DNA of 64,000 bases from contig NZ_CP051154.1 in the NCBI RefSeq assembly GCF_012317045.1, positions 2,480,001 through 2,544,000 of the forward strand, given 5' to 3'. This DNA comes from Leifsonia sp. PS1209. Lineage in GTDB: Bacteria; Actinomycetota; Actinomycetes; Actinomycetales; Microbacteriaceae. Made by a program: the position numbers and the translations under genes. Each line of letters begins with the position of its first letter. Within the stretch, counting starts at the first letter, position 1. The notes below the pieces were generated by a model. That model saw only the letters and a program-made list of their open reading frames with translations, had not been told where the DNA came from and did no database searches. Shown here in pieces: positions 54,849 through 63,307 of the stretch.

Positions 54849-55451
54849 CTAGACCGGCTGCAGCTCCGGCAGGCCCGTGCGCAGCTCGACGGGCAGGTGC
54901 CCGAGATCGTTGTGGACGACGAGCACCGGCGGCTTCGCCGAGCGCACCCGGATGATGGTCAGCCCGCAGTTGGCCTGGTTGAGTCCCAGCCACCGCCACG
55001 CCGGAGCGTCGAAGACGTGCCGCACGAACCAGCCGATGACGAAGTTGTGGGTGACGAGCAGATCGTGCCTGTCGCCGAGCGCCGGCGTGAGGAACTCGCC
55101 GACCGCGTCGTCCATCTGCGCCCGCCCCGCCTCGATCTCCGCGTCCGTGACGTTGCCGAAGAACGACTCGAACGCCTTCGGCATGTCCGGGGTCGGCCCG
55201 GACGGGATGCAGTCGAACAGCAGGCTCGACGGCTCCGGCGTCAGTGCGGGCATCCGCTCCGCCATGATCGCTGCCGTCTCGGCCGCGCGATTCAGCGGTG
55301 AGTGGTACATGCCGGTGAACGGCACGCCGCTCAGCCGTTCAGCGACCAGCTGGGCCTGACGCTTGCCACGCGGCGAGAGCGGGCCGTCGGGGAGGCCGTG
55401 TTCTGCATCCTGCTGCTCACCGTGGCGAACGAGATAGAGGTAATGGGGCAC
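54849..55451 (-). CDS. Histidine phosphatase (phosphoglycerate mutase-like) family protein
   Basis: 200 residues. Phosphohistidine motif LYLVRHGEQQD at the N-terminus, GPLSPRGKRQA and SPLNRAAETA, and the second His in LLVTHNFVIGWFV. A broad-specificity phosphatase rather than a glycolytic mutase is likely by size; the substrate is unknown. Lies 37 bp downstream of the M16 peptidase stop on the same strand and may be co-transcribed. Confidence 0.92.
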   Translation of the reverse strand: MPHYLYLVRHGEQQDAEHGLPDGPLSPRGKRQAQLVAERLSGVPFTGMYHSPLNRAAETAAIMAERMPALTPEPSSLLFDCIPSGPTPDMPKAFESFFGNVTDAEIEAGRAQMDDAVGEFLTPALGDRHDLLVTHNFVIGWFVRHVFDAPAWRWLGLNQANCGLTIIRVRSAKPPVLVVHNDLGHLPVELRTGLPELQPV

Positions 55452-55488
55452 CGGGAAGCCTTTCGGAGGTACGGATGGAAGCGGTGGG

Positions 55489-56901
55489 TCACGGAGCGAG
55501 GCCGGCGAACTGGTCGTCGGTCACGCTCCCCACCGCGGAGATGGAGACCGGTCGGCTCGCCAGGTCGGTGGCGAGGCTCTGCACATCGTCGGCGGTGACG
55601 AGGTGCAGGCGCCGGAGGCTCTCATCGAGGTCGGAGAACTCGCCCAGGCTGATCTCGGCTCTGCCGAGCCGCGACATCCTGGTGTCGGAGTCCTCGAGGG
55701 CGAGGGCGGCGCCCCCGGACAGCTGGCCGACGGCGCGGCGCATCTCGTCCGGCGTGACACCGCCGTCGGCGAGGCGGTGCAGCTCGCCGAGCATCAGCTC
55801 GGCGACCTGCGTGGCCTTCGCGGGAGCGCATCCCGCGTAGAGGCCGAAGATCCCGGCGTCGGAGTATGCGCCGGAGAACGAATACACGGCGTACGCCAGA
55901 CCGCGCTTCTCGCGCACCTCCTGGAAGAGCCGGGACGACATCCCGCCGCCGAGGATGGAGTTGAGCACGCCCATCGTGGTGCGGCGCTCGTCGGTGGCGA
56001 CGATGCCGGGGACGCCGATGAGGAGGTTGGCCTGCTCGGTGGGGCGCTGGACGGTGACGATCGACGCTCCGCGCTCGATGTCGGCGGCAGTGGATGCGCG
56101 CCGCTCGACCGGGGACGCCTCCACGCTCAGGTCCCAGCCCGCCGCGACGAGTGCGCGCTCGACGCCCGAGACGAGAAGGTCGTGGTCGACGGCGCCCGCC
56201 GCCGTGATGACGAGGTCCTGGGGACGGTAGTTGGCGCGATAATGCGCGAGCACCGCATCCCTGGTCGCCTCGCGGATGGTCTGCGGGCTGCCGCCGATCG
56301 GACGGCCGAGTGGATGCGCGCCGAGCACCGCCTCGAAGAACCGCTCGTTGGCCACGTCGGCCGGATCGTCCTCGGCCATCGACAGCTCTTCGAGGATGAC
56401 GCCGCGCTCGTTCTCGAACTCGACGGGGTCGAGGAGCGAGGAGGTGAGCATGTCGGCGATGACCTCGACGGCCATCGGAAGGTCGCGGTCCTGCACCTTG
56501 GCGTAGTAGCAGGTGTACTCCTTGGCCGTCATCGCGTTGTGCTCTCCGCCGACCGAGTCGAAGGAGATGGCGATGTCGAGTGCCGTCCGGGTCGGAGTGC
56601 CCTTGAACAGGAGGTGCTCGAGGAAGTGCGTGGAGCCGAAGCTCGCGGGGACGGCCGGGATCGCGGGCGTGGCGGGAGCGCCGCCGGACGCCGGGCGCGC
56701 CGGGGTGGCGGGGATCGCATCCACTTCGTCGCGGGAGCCGACGGCGACCCAGTAGCCGAGGGTGGCGCTGCGGGCGCCGGGCACCTGCTCGCTCAGGATG
56801 CGGACGCCGCTCGGCAGGACGGTGCGCCTGACCAGCGCCTCGCCGGATGCGGCGAAAGAGAGGTCGGCCAGACCGAGCGGGAGGTCGACTGCGCTGTTCA
56901 T
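55489..56901 (-). CDS. M16-family zinc metallopeptidase
   Basis: About 470 residues. The inverted zinc motif HFLEH (in THFLEHLLFKGT) with the downstream Glu (ENERGVILEEL) defines pitrilysin/insulinase peptidases; the C-terminal half has REKRGLAYAVYSF, the substrate-binding R/Y pair. Unusual insertion: about 28 residues of Ala/Pro-rich sequence (AIPATPARPASGGAPATPAI...) directly before HFLEH, where relatives have a few residues. The ATG at 56901 has GGAAGGG just upstream. In many Actinobacteria the gene follows the polynucleotide phosphorylase gene; that is not present here. Confidence 0.92.
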   Translation of the reverse strand: MNSAVDLPLGLADLSFAASGEALVRRTVLPSGVRILSEQVPGARSATLGYWVAVGSRDEVDAIPATPARPASGGAPATPAIPAVPASFGSTHFLEHLLFKGTPTRTALDIAISFDSVGGEHNAMTAKEYTCYYAKVQDRDLPMAVEVIADMLTSSLLDPVEFENERGVILEELSMAEDDPADVANERFFEAVLGAHPLGRPIGGSPQTIREATRDAVLAHYRANYRPQDLVITAAGAVDHDLLVSGVERALVAAGWDLSVEASPVERRASTAADIERGASIVTVQRPTEQANLLIGVPGIVATDERRTTMGVLNSILGGGMSSRLFQEVREKRGLAYAVYSFSGAYSDAGIFGLYAGCAPAKATQVAELMLGELHRLADGGVTPDEMRRAVGQLSGGAALALEDSDTRMSRLGRAEISLGEFSDLDESLRRLHLVTADDVQSLATDLASRPVSISAVGSVTDDQFAGLAP

Positions 56902-56955
56902 CCCTTCCACCCTACGCCAGCGGCTCAGGAATCCTTTGGCACGAAATGAGGACAA

Positions 56956-56981
56956 ACAGACTGGTCTGTCTACTATATACT
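56956..56981 (+). promoter_or_regulatory. TetR operator and -10 of the TetR gene
   Basis: ACAGAC-TG-GTCTGT (56956-56969) is an inverted repeat of the type bound by AcrR/TetR repressors. It is followed after 6 bp by TATACT (56976-56981), a -10 box. The operator covers the -35 position, fitting autorepression. Confidence 0.65.
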
Positions 56982-56992
56982 GGTGTCACAGC

Positions 56993-57048
56993 GCTCCGAC
57001 GGGTCCCTACGTCGGAGCAGAATCACGAGGGCGGACCCGACCGCCCTC
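56993..57048 (+). promoter_or_regulatory. Structured 5' leader of the TetR gene: two perfect hairpins
   Basis: GCTCCGAC (56993-57000) pairs with GTCGGAGC (57011-57018), and GAGGGCGG (57027-57034) pairs with CCGCCCTC (57041-57048). Both lie between the promoter and the GGAG at 57058. The second could act as a transcription terminator or shield the ribosome binding site. Confidence 0.5.
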
Positions 57049-57070
57049 CGCAGTGAAGGAGTCGTGCCGG

Positions 57071-57655
57071 ATGGTCGTAAGTGCCCGAGCGACCATCCGG
57101 CCGCCCGCGCCGTCGAAGGTCAAGATCCTCGCGACGGCAGACGAGCTCTTCTACCAGGAAGGCATCCACACGGTGGGTGTCGACCGCATCATCGCGGGAG
57201 CGCGCGTCACCAAAGCGACGTTCTACAAGCACTACCGCTCGAAAGACCTGCTGATCATCGCGTACGTCGAAGGCCGCGACAAGCAGGTGCGCGACTGGTT
57301 CGACGAGCAGGAACGCGAAGGCCACGACCCGCGCACGATCGCCCGCGCCCTGGTCGACTCGATCAACCTCGAAGCGGTGCGCCCCGGATTCCACGGTGAC
57401 CCGTTCATCAACGCCGCAGCGCAGTTCGCCGACGAGACCCACCCGGTGCGCGTCGCGGTCAGCACCCACCGCGACTGGTACGCGCGCCGCATCGAAGAAC
57501 TGTTCCGCGACATCGGCCACCCGCGACCGGGCGACGCCGCAGACGACCTGATCCTCGCGCGGGATGGCGCGCTCGCCGGCGGCTACGTCGGCGACGCGAT
57601 CGCGGCGGGAGCCGCGCTGCACCGCTCACTCGACCGCATCCTCGCGGAGGCGTAA
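57071..57655 (+). CDS. TetR-family transcriptional regulator
   Basis: 194 residues. N-terminal HTH: KILATADELFYQEGIHTVGV, RIIAGARVTKATFYKHYRSK. The C-terminal helical ligand domain is unspecific in sequence. ATG at 57071 has GGAG 9 nt upstream. An inverted repeat ACAGAC-TG-GTCTGT overlaps its promoter, suggesting autoregulation. The divergent M16 peptidase start is 170 bp away; the leucine-type catabolic operon lies further right behind the aldo/keto reductase. Targets other than itself are not determinable. Confidence 0.92.
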   Translation: MVVSARATIRPPAPSKVKILATADELFYQEGIHTVGVDRIIAGARVTKATFYKHYRSKDLLIIAYVEGRDKQVRDWFDEQEREGHDPRTIARALVDSINLEAVRPGFHGDPFINAAAQFADETHPVRVAVSTHRDWYARRIEELFRDIGHPRPGDAADDLILARDGALAGGYVGDAIAAGAALHRSLDRILAEA

Positions 57656-57660
57656 CGGCG

Positions 57661-57744
57661 GAGTTCTCGCCCGACACGCCGCGCGCGACTCCGCTGGAGC
57701 GGAGATCGTGGGCGGTATCGAGCGACATTTCCGCCTGAGCGGAC
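57661..57744. repeat. Third copy of the double stem-loop intergenic repeat
   Basis: This 84-bp stretch between the TetR and aldo/keto reductase genes carries the same blocks, in the same order and spacing, as the 25266-25508 repeats. GACACGCCGC is at 57673, the hairpin CTCCGCT-GG-AGCGGAG at 57689 (16 bp later in all copies) and TTCCGCCTGAGCGGA at 57729 (40 bp later, against 39). Confidence 0.7.
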
Positions 57745-57766
57745 GGCGTTGCGCGCCGCGCCTGAG

Positions 57767-58987
57767 CTACTCGGAGACGCGGTCGAGTTCGAGCATGTTG
57801 GCCCTGGTGAGGCGGATGCCTGCCGAGACCATGAGCGCATCCACCTGTTCGGGGCGGCTGGCGCTGGCGACCGGTGCGACCACGTTGCGCTTGGCGAGGA
57901 GCCAGGCGATGGCGATGCTCGCGGGCGTGACCTGCTGCTCGGCCGCGATGCGGTCGAGGGCGGCGAGGACGCGCTGACCCTTGCGGTTGACGTACGCGGC
58001 GGCCCGGATGCTGCGGGCGTCGGCGTTCAGGTCGCCCTTGCTGCGGTACTTGCCCGTGAGGAACCCGTTCGCGAGCGCGTAGTACGGCATCACGGCGAGG
58101 CCCTGGGCCGCGGCGACGATGCGCAGCGCGCTCTCGAACTCGGTGCGGTGCATCAGGTTGTACTGCGTCTGCACGGCGATGAACTTCGGCAGCCCCGTCG
58201 ACGACAGGATGCGGGCCTCGATGAGGCGGTCCGCGCTGAAGTTGGACGCGGCGAGGTACCGGACCTTGCCGGACTCGATCAGCCACTCGACGGTCGCGAG
58301 GCTGTCTTCGAGGGGCACATCCGGGTCGTCGTCGTGGAAGTAGAGCAGGTCGATGTGGTCGGTCTGCAGACGTTCGAGCGACGCCTCGACGGCGCGCACG
58401 ATGCTGACCGAACCGAGGCCCGGGTTCTCGTGGTGGCGGCCCACCTTCGTGGCGACGACCACCTGGTCGCGGTTGCCGCGCTCGCGCATCCACTTGCCGA
58501 TGAGCACTTCACTGCGGCCGCCGACGTAGCTGTCCGCTGTGTCGATGAAGTTGCCGCCGAGGTGCGCGAACCTGTCCAGGATGCGCAGCGACGTGTCGCC
58601 GTCGGCCGTCCAGCCGAAGACGCTGGCGCCGAGCGACAGCGGGTAGACCGCGAGGTCGCTCTCGCCGATGCGGCGGGGCGCGATGATCGACAGCGGGCCC
58701 GTGCGTTCGAGCGCGGGATCGAGGGCTGGCATGGCAGCAGTTTCGACGCCGATGGACTCGGTCAGCACCTCTTCCGGGGTGCCGGCTTCGAAAGCGCCCG
58801 TCTCGAAAGCTCCGGTCTCGACCGTTCCCACCGACCGCGCTCCGGCGCCACCGCGAGCGGACGCACCGCGCGCGACCGTGGACGGCCGGGCGGTCTGGCC
58901 GTCGTCGGCACCATCCGCGGGCTCCACCGGGGTGGCTCCGCGTCGCGCGACCGTATCACGCAGACGGAGAGGTAACAGCTGTGGCAT
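57767..58987 (-). CDS. Aldo/keto reductase with long disordered N-terminus
   Basis: 406 residues. The last 300 form the NADPH-dependent (alpha/beta)8 barrel with the catalytic tetrad Asp/Tyr in FIDTADSY, Lys in VVVATKVGR and His in LLYFHDDD; NADPH-binding residues lie near VAPVASASRPEQV. The first 90 residues are Ala/Gly/Thr-rich with a short repeat (ETGAFETGAFEAGTPEE). The start at 58987 is supported by GGGGGAGGG about 5 nt upstream; an ATG at 58732 would give a domain-only protein but has no ribosome binding site. Substrate unknown. A LacI-like palindrome lies upstream. Confidence 0.9.
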   Translation of the reverse strand: MPQLLPLRLRDTVARRGATPVEPADGADDGQTARPSTVARGASARGGAGARSVGTVETGAFETGAFEAGTPEEVLTESIGVETAAMPALDPALERTGPLSIIAPRRIGESDLAVYPLSLGASVFGWTADGDTSLRILDRFAHLGGNFIDTADSYVGGRSEVLIGKWMRERGNRDQVVVATKVGRHHENPGLGSVSIVRAVEASLERLQTDHIDLLYFHDDDPDVPLEDSLATVEWLIESGKVRYLAASNFSADRLIEARILSSTGLPKFIAVQTQYNLMHRTEFESALRIVAAAQGLAVMPYYALANGFLTGKYRSKGDLNADARSIRAAAYVNRKGQRVLAALDRIAAEQQVTPASIAIAWLLAKRNVVAPVASASRPEQVDALMVSAGIRLTRANMLELDRVSE

Positions 58988-59013
58988 GTTCCCTCCCCCT
59001 TACTCCGTGCGGT

Positions 59014-59027
59014 TCGAATCGATTCGA
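59014..59027. promoter_or_regulatory. 14-bp perfect palindrome, LacI-type operator candidate
   Basis: TCGAATCGATTCGA, a perfect palindrome centred on CG, lies 27 bp upstream of the aldo/keto reductase start. Central GAATCGATTC is typical of LacI-family operators. The remainder of the 214-bp gap to citE shows only CTTAC/GTAAG short arms and no gene. Confidence 0.5.
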
Positions 59028-59201
59028 GGACCCCGGTTCCCCGATACTTACTTGCAGCGTAAGGCATACGTCCGACGGGCCAGGGACAATCGCGGTGAAC
59101 TGTTACACAATGCTTGGTCACAGTTTCATCACGAAACCGGATGGCGTCGGATTCGTGCGCAAATCGGGCCCGAACACACGAAAACGGACCGGTCACGCGG
59201 G

Positions 59202-60017
59202 TCACCGCCGGGCGCGCTCCAGCACCGAACGGGCGTGCGCGATCACCGGTCCGTCCACCATCCGGCCGCCGAAACGGAACACGCCGCCCGCCTCCGCCGC
59301 CGCATCCAGCAGCTCCCGCGCATCCCGCACCTGGTCGTCGGTCGGACGGTACGCCGCCCTGATCGTCTCCACCTGCCCGGGGTGGATGCATGCGGTCGCG
59401 GCGAACCCGACCGCCGCGGCATCCTCCGCCTCCGCCGCGAGCCCGGCGAGGTCGTCGATGTCGAGGTGCACGGTGTCGACCGCGGCGATCTCCGCGGCCC
59501 CGGCGGCGAGCAGCACCGCCGAGCGGGCGTGCACGGCGACATCCCGGTAGCGGCCGTCGGCGTGCCTGCTCGACGTGCCGCCGAGCGACGCCACCAGGTC
59601 CTCCGCACCCCACATCAGCGCGACGACCTCGCCCGCCGTCGCGAGCCGCGGGGCGGCGAGCACCCCGGCCGCCGTCTCGCACAGCGCGATCACCGCGAGA
59701 CCGCCGAGGTCGCGCAGGTCGGCGACCGATTCCGCCTTCGGCAGCATCACCGTGCTGTAGGGCGTCGCGGCGAGCGCGGCCAGGTCGGCGGCGTGGTCGG
59801 AGGTGCCTGCCGGATTGACGCGGACGATGACGCGCTCCGGGTCGAGGTCGGACGCGGCGAGCGCCTCCCGTGCCACGGCGCGACGGGACGGGTCGACGGC
59901 GTCTTCGAGGTCGATGATGACGGCGTCGGCGCGTTCCAGCGCTTTCCCGTACCGCTCAGGACGGTCGGCCGGGCAGAACAGCAGGGCGGGGCCGAACGCG
60001 AACGCTCCCCCGCTCAC
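59202..60017 (-). CDS. citE: CitE-family (HpcH/HpaI) CoA-ester lyase
   Basis: 271 residues of the citrate lyase beta-like TIM-barrel family. FGPALLFCPADRPERYGKAL and the metal/CoA segment DAVIIDLEDAVDPSRR, with VIVRVNPAGT, ALCETAAGVL and MWGAEDLVASLGG, are typical. The mycobacterial homologue in an equivalent cluster (Rv2498c) acts on 3-hydroxy-3-methylglutaryl/citramalyl-type CoA esters; the same role here is inferred from context. GTG overlaps the MaoC stop (GTGA). Last gene of the operon. Confidence 0.88.
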   Translation of the reverse strand: MSGGAFAFGPALLFCPADRPERYGKALERADAVIIDLEDAVDPSRRAVAREALAASDLDPERVIVRVNPAGTSDHAADLAALAATPYSTVMLPKAESVADLRDLGGLAVIALCETAAGVLAAPRLATAGEVVALMWGAEDLVASLGGTSSRHADGRYRDVAVHARSAVLLAAGAAEIAAVDTVHLDIDDLAGLAAEAEDAAAVGFAATACIHPGQVETIRAAYRPTDDQVRDARELLDAAAEAGGVFRFGGRMVDGPVIAHARSVLERARR

Positions 60018-60517
60018 TCGTCGCCCCCGCCCGCTCTGCCCAGGTCGAGGTGCGCGTCCTTGCACCACATCATCACCTGGCGGGTGGCGGTCGCGACGAC
60101 CGTGCCGTCCTGGTTGCGCCCGGTGTGCGCCAGGGTGACGATGCCCTGGCCGGGGCGCGACGACGACAACCGCTTGGCGACCACGACCGTCTCCGAATAG
60201 AGGGTGTCGCCGTGGTGCAGTGGATGCGGGAAGGTCACGTCGCTGAAGCCCAGGTTCGCCACGATCGTGCCCTGCGTGAGCTGGGCGACGGAGGCGCCGA
60301 CGAGGGTCGCCAGGGTGAACATCGAGTTCACCAGCCGCTCCCCGAACGGCTGGGTGGCCGACCAGGCGGCGTCGAGGTGCAGCGCCTGCGTGTTCATCGT
60401 GAGCGTGGTGAAGAAGACGTTGTCCGCCTCCGTCACGGTGCGTCCTGGACGGTGCAGGTAGCGGGTGTCCTCCTCGAACTCCTCGAAGTAGAGCCCGCGC
60501 TGCTCGATCTCCTTCAT
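60014..60517 (-). CDS. MaoC-family (hot-dog fold) hydratase
   Basis: 167 residues of the (R)-specific enoyl-CoA hydratase-like family: [20 protein letters not shown] holds the hydratase motif region, followed by [23 protein letters not shown] and the second half [19 protein letters not shown]. In the operon it would hydrate 3-methylglutaconyl-CoA or a related enoyl-CoA before CitE. ATG overlaps the CoA-transferase B stop and its stop overlaps citE, so all three are coupled. Confidence 0.88.
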   Translation of the reverse strand: MKEIEQRGLYFEEFEEDTRYLHRPGRTVTEADNVFFTTLTMNTQALHLDAAWSATQPFGERLVNSMFTLATLVGASVAQLTQGTIVANLGFSDVTFPHPLHHGDTLYSETVVVAKRLSSSRPGQGIVTLAHTGRNQDGTVVATATRQVMMWCKDAHLDLGRAGGGDE

Positions 60518-61188
60518 AATTCACTCCCCTCACCGGCAAGCTCGACGGTCAGCGGTGCGCCCGTCGCGGCGATCACCTCGTCGACCGTGACGCCCGGCGC
60601 CGTCTCGCGCAGGACGAGCCGCGCGGTGGAGCCGTCGCCCTCCCGCACCACGTCGATGACCGCGAGGTCGGTGATGACGCGGTCGACGCATCCCGTTCCG
60701 GTCAGCGGCAGCGAGCATTCGGCGACGATCTTCGGCCGCCCCTCCCTGTCGACGTGCTCCATCATGACGATGAGGCGTTTGGCGCCGAACACGAGGTCCA
60801 TCGCCCCGCCCATCCCTTTGACCATCTTGCCGGGGATCATCCAGTTGGCGAGGTCGCCGTTCTGCGAGACCTCCATCGCGCCGAGCACGGCGACGTCGAC
60901 GTGGCCGCCGCGCACCATCCCGAACGACAGCGACGAGTCGAAGAACGCCGCCCCACGGTTGACGGTGACTGTCTCCTTGCCCGCGTTGATGAGGTCGGGG
61001 TCGACGGCGGACTCCTCCGGGTACGGGCCGACGCCGAGCACGCCGTTCTCCGAGTGCAGGATCACCTCGACGTCGTCCGGGATGTAGTTCGGGATGAGGG
61101 TGGGCATCCCGATCCCGAGGTTGACGTACTGGCCGTTGCGCAGTTCGCGCGCCACCCGGGCGGCGAGTTCGGTGCGGCTGAGGCTCAT
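60514..61188 (-). CDS. scoB: 3-oxoacid CoA-transferase subunit B
   Basis: 224 residues. [20 protein letters not shown] and the catalytic glutamate in [16 protein letters not shown] are diagnostic. Together with subunit A it moves CoA from succinyl-CoA to acetoacetate. ATG overlaps the subunit A stop (ATGA). Placed with acyl-CoA dehydrogenase, MaoC and CitE it would handle acetoacetate, the product of HMG-CoA cleavage. Confidence 0.94.
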   Translation of the reverse strand: MSLSRTELAARVARELRNGQYVNLGIGMPTLIPNYIPDDVEVILHSENGVLGVGPYPEESAVDPDLINAGKETVTVNRGAAFFDSSLSFGMVRGGHVDVAVLGAMEVSQNGDLANWMIPGKMVKGMGGAMDLVFGAKRLIVMMEHVDREGRPKIVAECSLPLTGTGCVDRVITDLAVIDVVREGDGSTARLVLRETAPGVTVDEVIAATGAPLTVELAGEGSEL

Positions 61189-61952
61189 CGGGTGCTCCCC
61201 TCGTCGAGACGGACTGTCCTGCGCTCGATGCGTTTCTCCACGTCGGGCGCGTGCACCACCCGCTGCACGAAGATGCCCGGGATGTGCACGGAGCCGGGAT
61301 CGAGGTCGCCCGGCTCCACGAGCTCCTCCACCTCGGCGATGGTGATGCGCCCCGCCATCGCGGCGAGCGGGTTGAAGTTCATCGCCGCGGCGTGGAAGAC
61401 GAGGTTGCCGTACCGATCGCCCTTCGCTGCGTGGACGAGGGCGAAGTCGGGCGTGAGCGAGCGTTCAAGCACATAGTCCGCACCGTCGAAGCTGCGCACC
61501 TCCTTGGGCTCGGACGCCACGGCCACCGAGCCGTCCGCGTTGTAGCGACGGGGCAGACCGCCCTCGGCGATCTGCGTCCCGACGCCCGCCGGGGTGAAGA
61601 ACGCCGGGATGCCGGCCCCGCCGGCCCGCAGCTTCTCGGCCAGCGTGCCCTGCGGGGTGAGCTCCACCTCCAGCTCGCCGGAGAGGAACTGCCGCGCGAA
61701 CTCCTTGTTCTCGCCGACGTAGGAGCTGATCATCTTCCGGATGCGCCCGTCCGCCAGCAGGATGCCGAGCCCCCAGTCGTCCACGCCGCAGTTGTTGCTC
61801 ACGACCTCGAGCTGCGTCGTCCCGCGCTGGTGCAGCGCCGCGATCAGCGCGCTCGGGATACCGCACAGCCCGAACCCGCCCACTGCGAGCGACGCGCCAT
61901 CCGGGATGTCCGCCACCGCGTCCTCCGCGCTCGCCACCACCTTGTCAATCAT
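61185..61952 (-). CDS. scoA: 3-oxoacid CoA-transferase subunit A
   Basis: 255 residues. [35 protein letters not shown] and the CoA-binding [20 protein letters not shown] match subunit A of succinyl-CoA:3-ketoacid CoA-transferases. ATG at 61952 has GAGGAAG 5 nt upstream. Preceded by a long inverted repeat that separates it from the acyl-CoA dehydrogenase gene. Confidence 0.94.
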   Translation of the reverse strand: MIDKVVASAEDAVADIPDGASLAVGGFGLCGIPSALIAALHQRGTTQLEVVSNNCGVDDWGLGILLADGRIRKMISSYVGENKEFARQFLSGELEVELTPQGTLAEKLRAGGAGIPAFFTPAGVGTQIAEGGLPRRYNADGSVAVASEPKEVRSFDGADYVLERSLTPDFALVHAAKGDRYGNLVFHAAAMNFNPLAAMAGRITIAEVEELVEPGDLDPGSVHIPGIFVQRVVHAPDVEKRIERRTVRLDEGSTR

Positions 61953-61978
61953 GTCTTCCTCTTCCTGCGTGCGAAGCA

Positions 61979-62039
61979 ATCGAGCCGGGACGTGTGTACG
62001 CCTGCCCCGGCGTGTCGCGTGCATAAGTCCCGGCTCGAT
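61979..62039. repeat. Long inverted repeat between acyl-CoA dehydrogenase and scoA
   Basis: ATCGAGCCGGGAC (61979-61991) and GTCCCGGCTCGAT (62027-62039) are perfectly complementary over 13 bp with a 35-nt loop. The loop itself contains ACGCC-TGCCCC-GGCGT. On the minus strand it lies between the dehydrogenase stop and the scoA ribosome binding site; it could be an attenuator or RNA-processing site. Confidence 0.65.
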
Positions 62040-62055
62040 GGCTTCGGGGCTGGTG

Positions 62056-63267
62056 TCAGGCGTTGAAGCCGAGGGCCCGGGAGATGACCATGAGCTGGAC
62101 CTCGGTGGTGCCCTCGCCGATCTCCAGGATCTTGGAGTCCCGGTAGTGGCGGGCGACGGGGTTCTCGTTGAGGAAGCCGTATCCGCCGAAGATCTGGGTG
62201 GCGTCGCGGGCGTTGTCCATCGCCGCCTCGCTGCAGGTGAGCTTGGCGATCGAGGCCTCCATCTTGAACGGCTTGCCCGCCATCAGCTTGAAGCAGGCGT
62301 CGTAGTACGCGAGGCGCGCGGTGTGCACGCGGGCCTGCATCCTGGCGATCTTGAACGCGATGTACTGGTTGGCGCCGATCGGACGGCCGAACACGTTGCG
62401 GCTCTTCGCATACCGGATCGCCTCGTCGAGGCAGCCCTGCGCAGCACCCGTGCAGAGCGCGGCGAACGCGACGCGGCCCTCGTCCAGGGTCTGCACGAAG
62501 TTCGCGTAACCTCGACCGCGCTCGCCGAGGAGGTTCGCCTCCGGCACGTGCACGTCGGTGAGGGTCAGTGGATGCGTGTCCGAGGTGTGCCAGCCGACCT
62601 TGTCGTAGGAGGGCTCCTGCACGAAACCGGACGTCCCGACCGGCACCAGGATCGCGGACAGCTCCTTCTTGACGGAGCCGTCCGGGCGCTCGGACTCGCC
62701 GGTGACGGCGGTGATTGTGACCAGCTTGGTGATCTCGCTGCCCGAGTTGGTGATGAACTGCTTCGAGCCGTTGATGACCCACTCGCCGTCGCGCAGCTCC
62801 GCCGTGGTCTTGGTGCCCGCCGCGTCCGAGCCGGCGTCCGCCTCGGTCAGGCCGAACCCGGCGAGCGCTTCGCCGCGGGCCAGCATCGGCAGCCACTCCT
62901 GCTTCTGCTCCTCCGTGCCGTTCCGGAAGATCGGCATCGCCCCGAGACCGATCCCGGCCTCCAGGGTCACCCCGATCGACTGGTCGACCCGACCCAGCTG
63001 CTCGACGGCGAGGCAGAGCGAGAGGTAGTCCTTGCCCTGGCCGCCGTACTCGACGGGGAACGGCAGCCCGAACAGGCCCATCCTCCCCATCTCGGCGATG
63101 ATGTCGTACGGCAGGCTGCGACGGGTGTCGTAGTCGTATGCGGCGGGCGCGACGACGGTGTCGGCGAAGTCCCGCACCTGATCGCGCAGGCGCAGGTGCT
63201 CCTCGGTGAGTTCGAAGCCGGCGACATCGGTGTTCGCCGCTTCCGATCGGGTCATCTGCATGGTCAT
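62056..63267 (-). CDS. Acyl-CoA dehydrogenase (isovaleryl-CoA dehydrogenase-like)
   Basis: 403-residue flavoprotein. N-terminal helical domain from FELTEEHLRLRDQVRDFA; FAD/substrate loop FGLTEADAGSDAAGT; NGSKQFITNSGSE; C-terminal helical domain with QIFGGYGFLNENPVARHYRD; putative catalytic base in LEIGEGTTEVQ. The family includes short- and branched-chain enzymes; neighbours suggest isovaleryl-CoA. Start at 63267; a second ATG two codons later is possible. Forty bp downstream of the carboxylase alpha gene. Confidence 0.92.
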   Translation of the reverse strand: MTMQMTRSEAANTDVAGFELTEEHLRLRDQVRDFADTVVAPAAYDYDTRRSLPYDIIAEMGRMGLFGLPFPVEYGGQGKDYLSLCLAVEQLGRVDQSIGVTLEAGIGLGAMPIFRNGTEEQKQEWLPMLARGEALAGFGLTEADAGSDAAGTKTTAELRDGEWVINGSKQFITNSGSEITKLVTITAVTGESERPDGSVKKELSAILVPVGTSGFVQEPSYDKVGWHTSDTHPLTLTDVHVPEANLLGERGRGYANFVQTLDEGRVAFAALCTGAAQGCLDEAIRYAKSRNVFGRPIGANQYIAFKIARMQARVHTARLAYYDACFKLMAGKPFKMEASIAKLTCSEAAMDNARDATQIFGGYGFLNENPVARHYRDSKILEIGEGTTEVQLMVISRALGFNA

Positions 63268-63307
63268 GGGGTTCCCTGTCTCCTGGTGGATCGTCGTCGT
63301 GCGACGG

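Noticed and set aside
59008..59030. GGTTCGAATC resembling a tRNA T-loop, possible attachment-site remnant
   Set aside because: The flanking five bases on each side do not pair as a T-stem and no acceptor or anticodon arm is present; the palindrome explains the sequence better.
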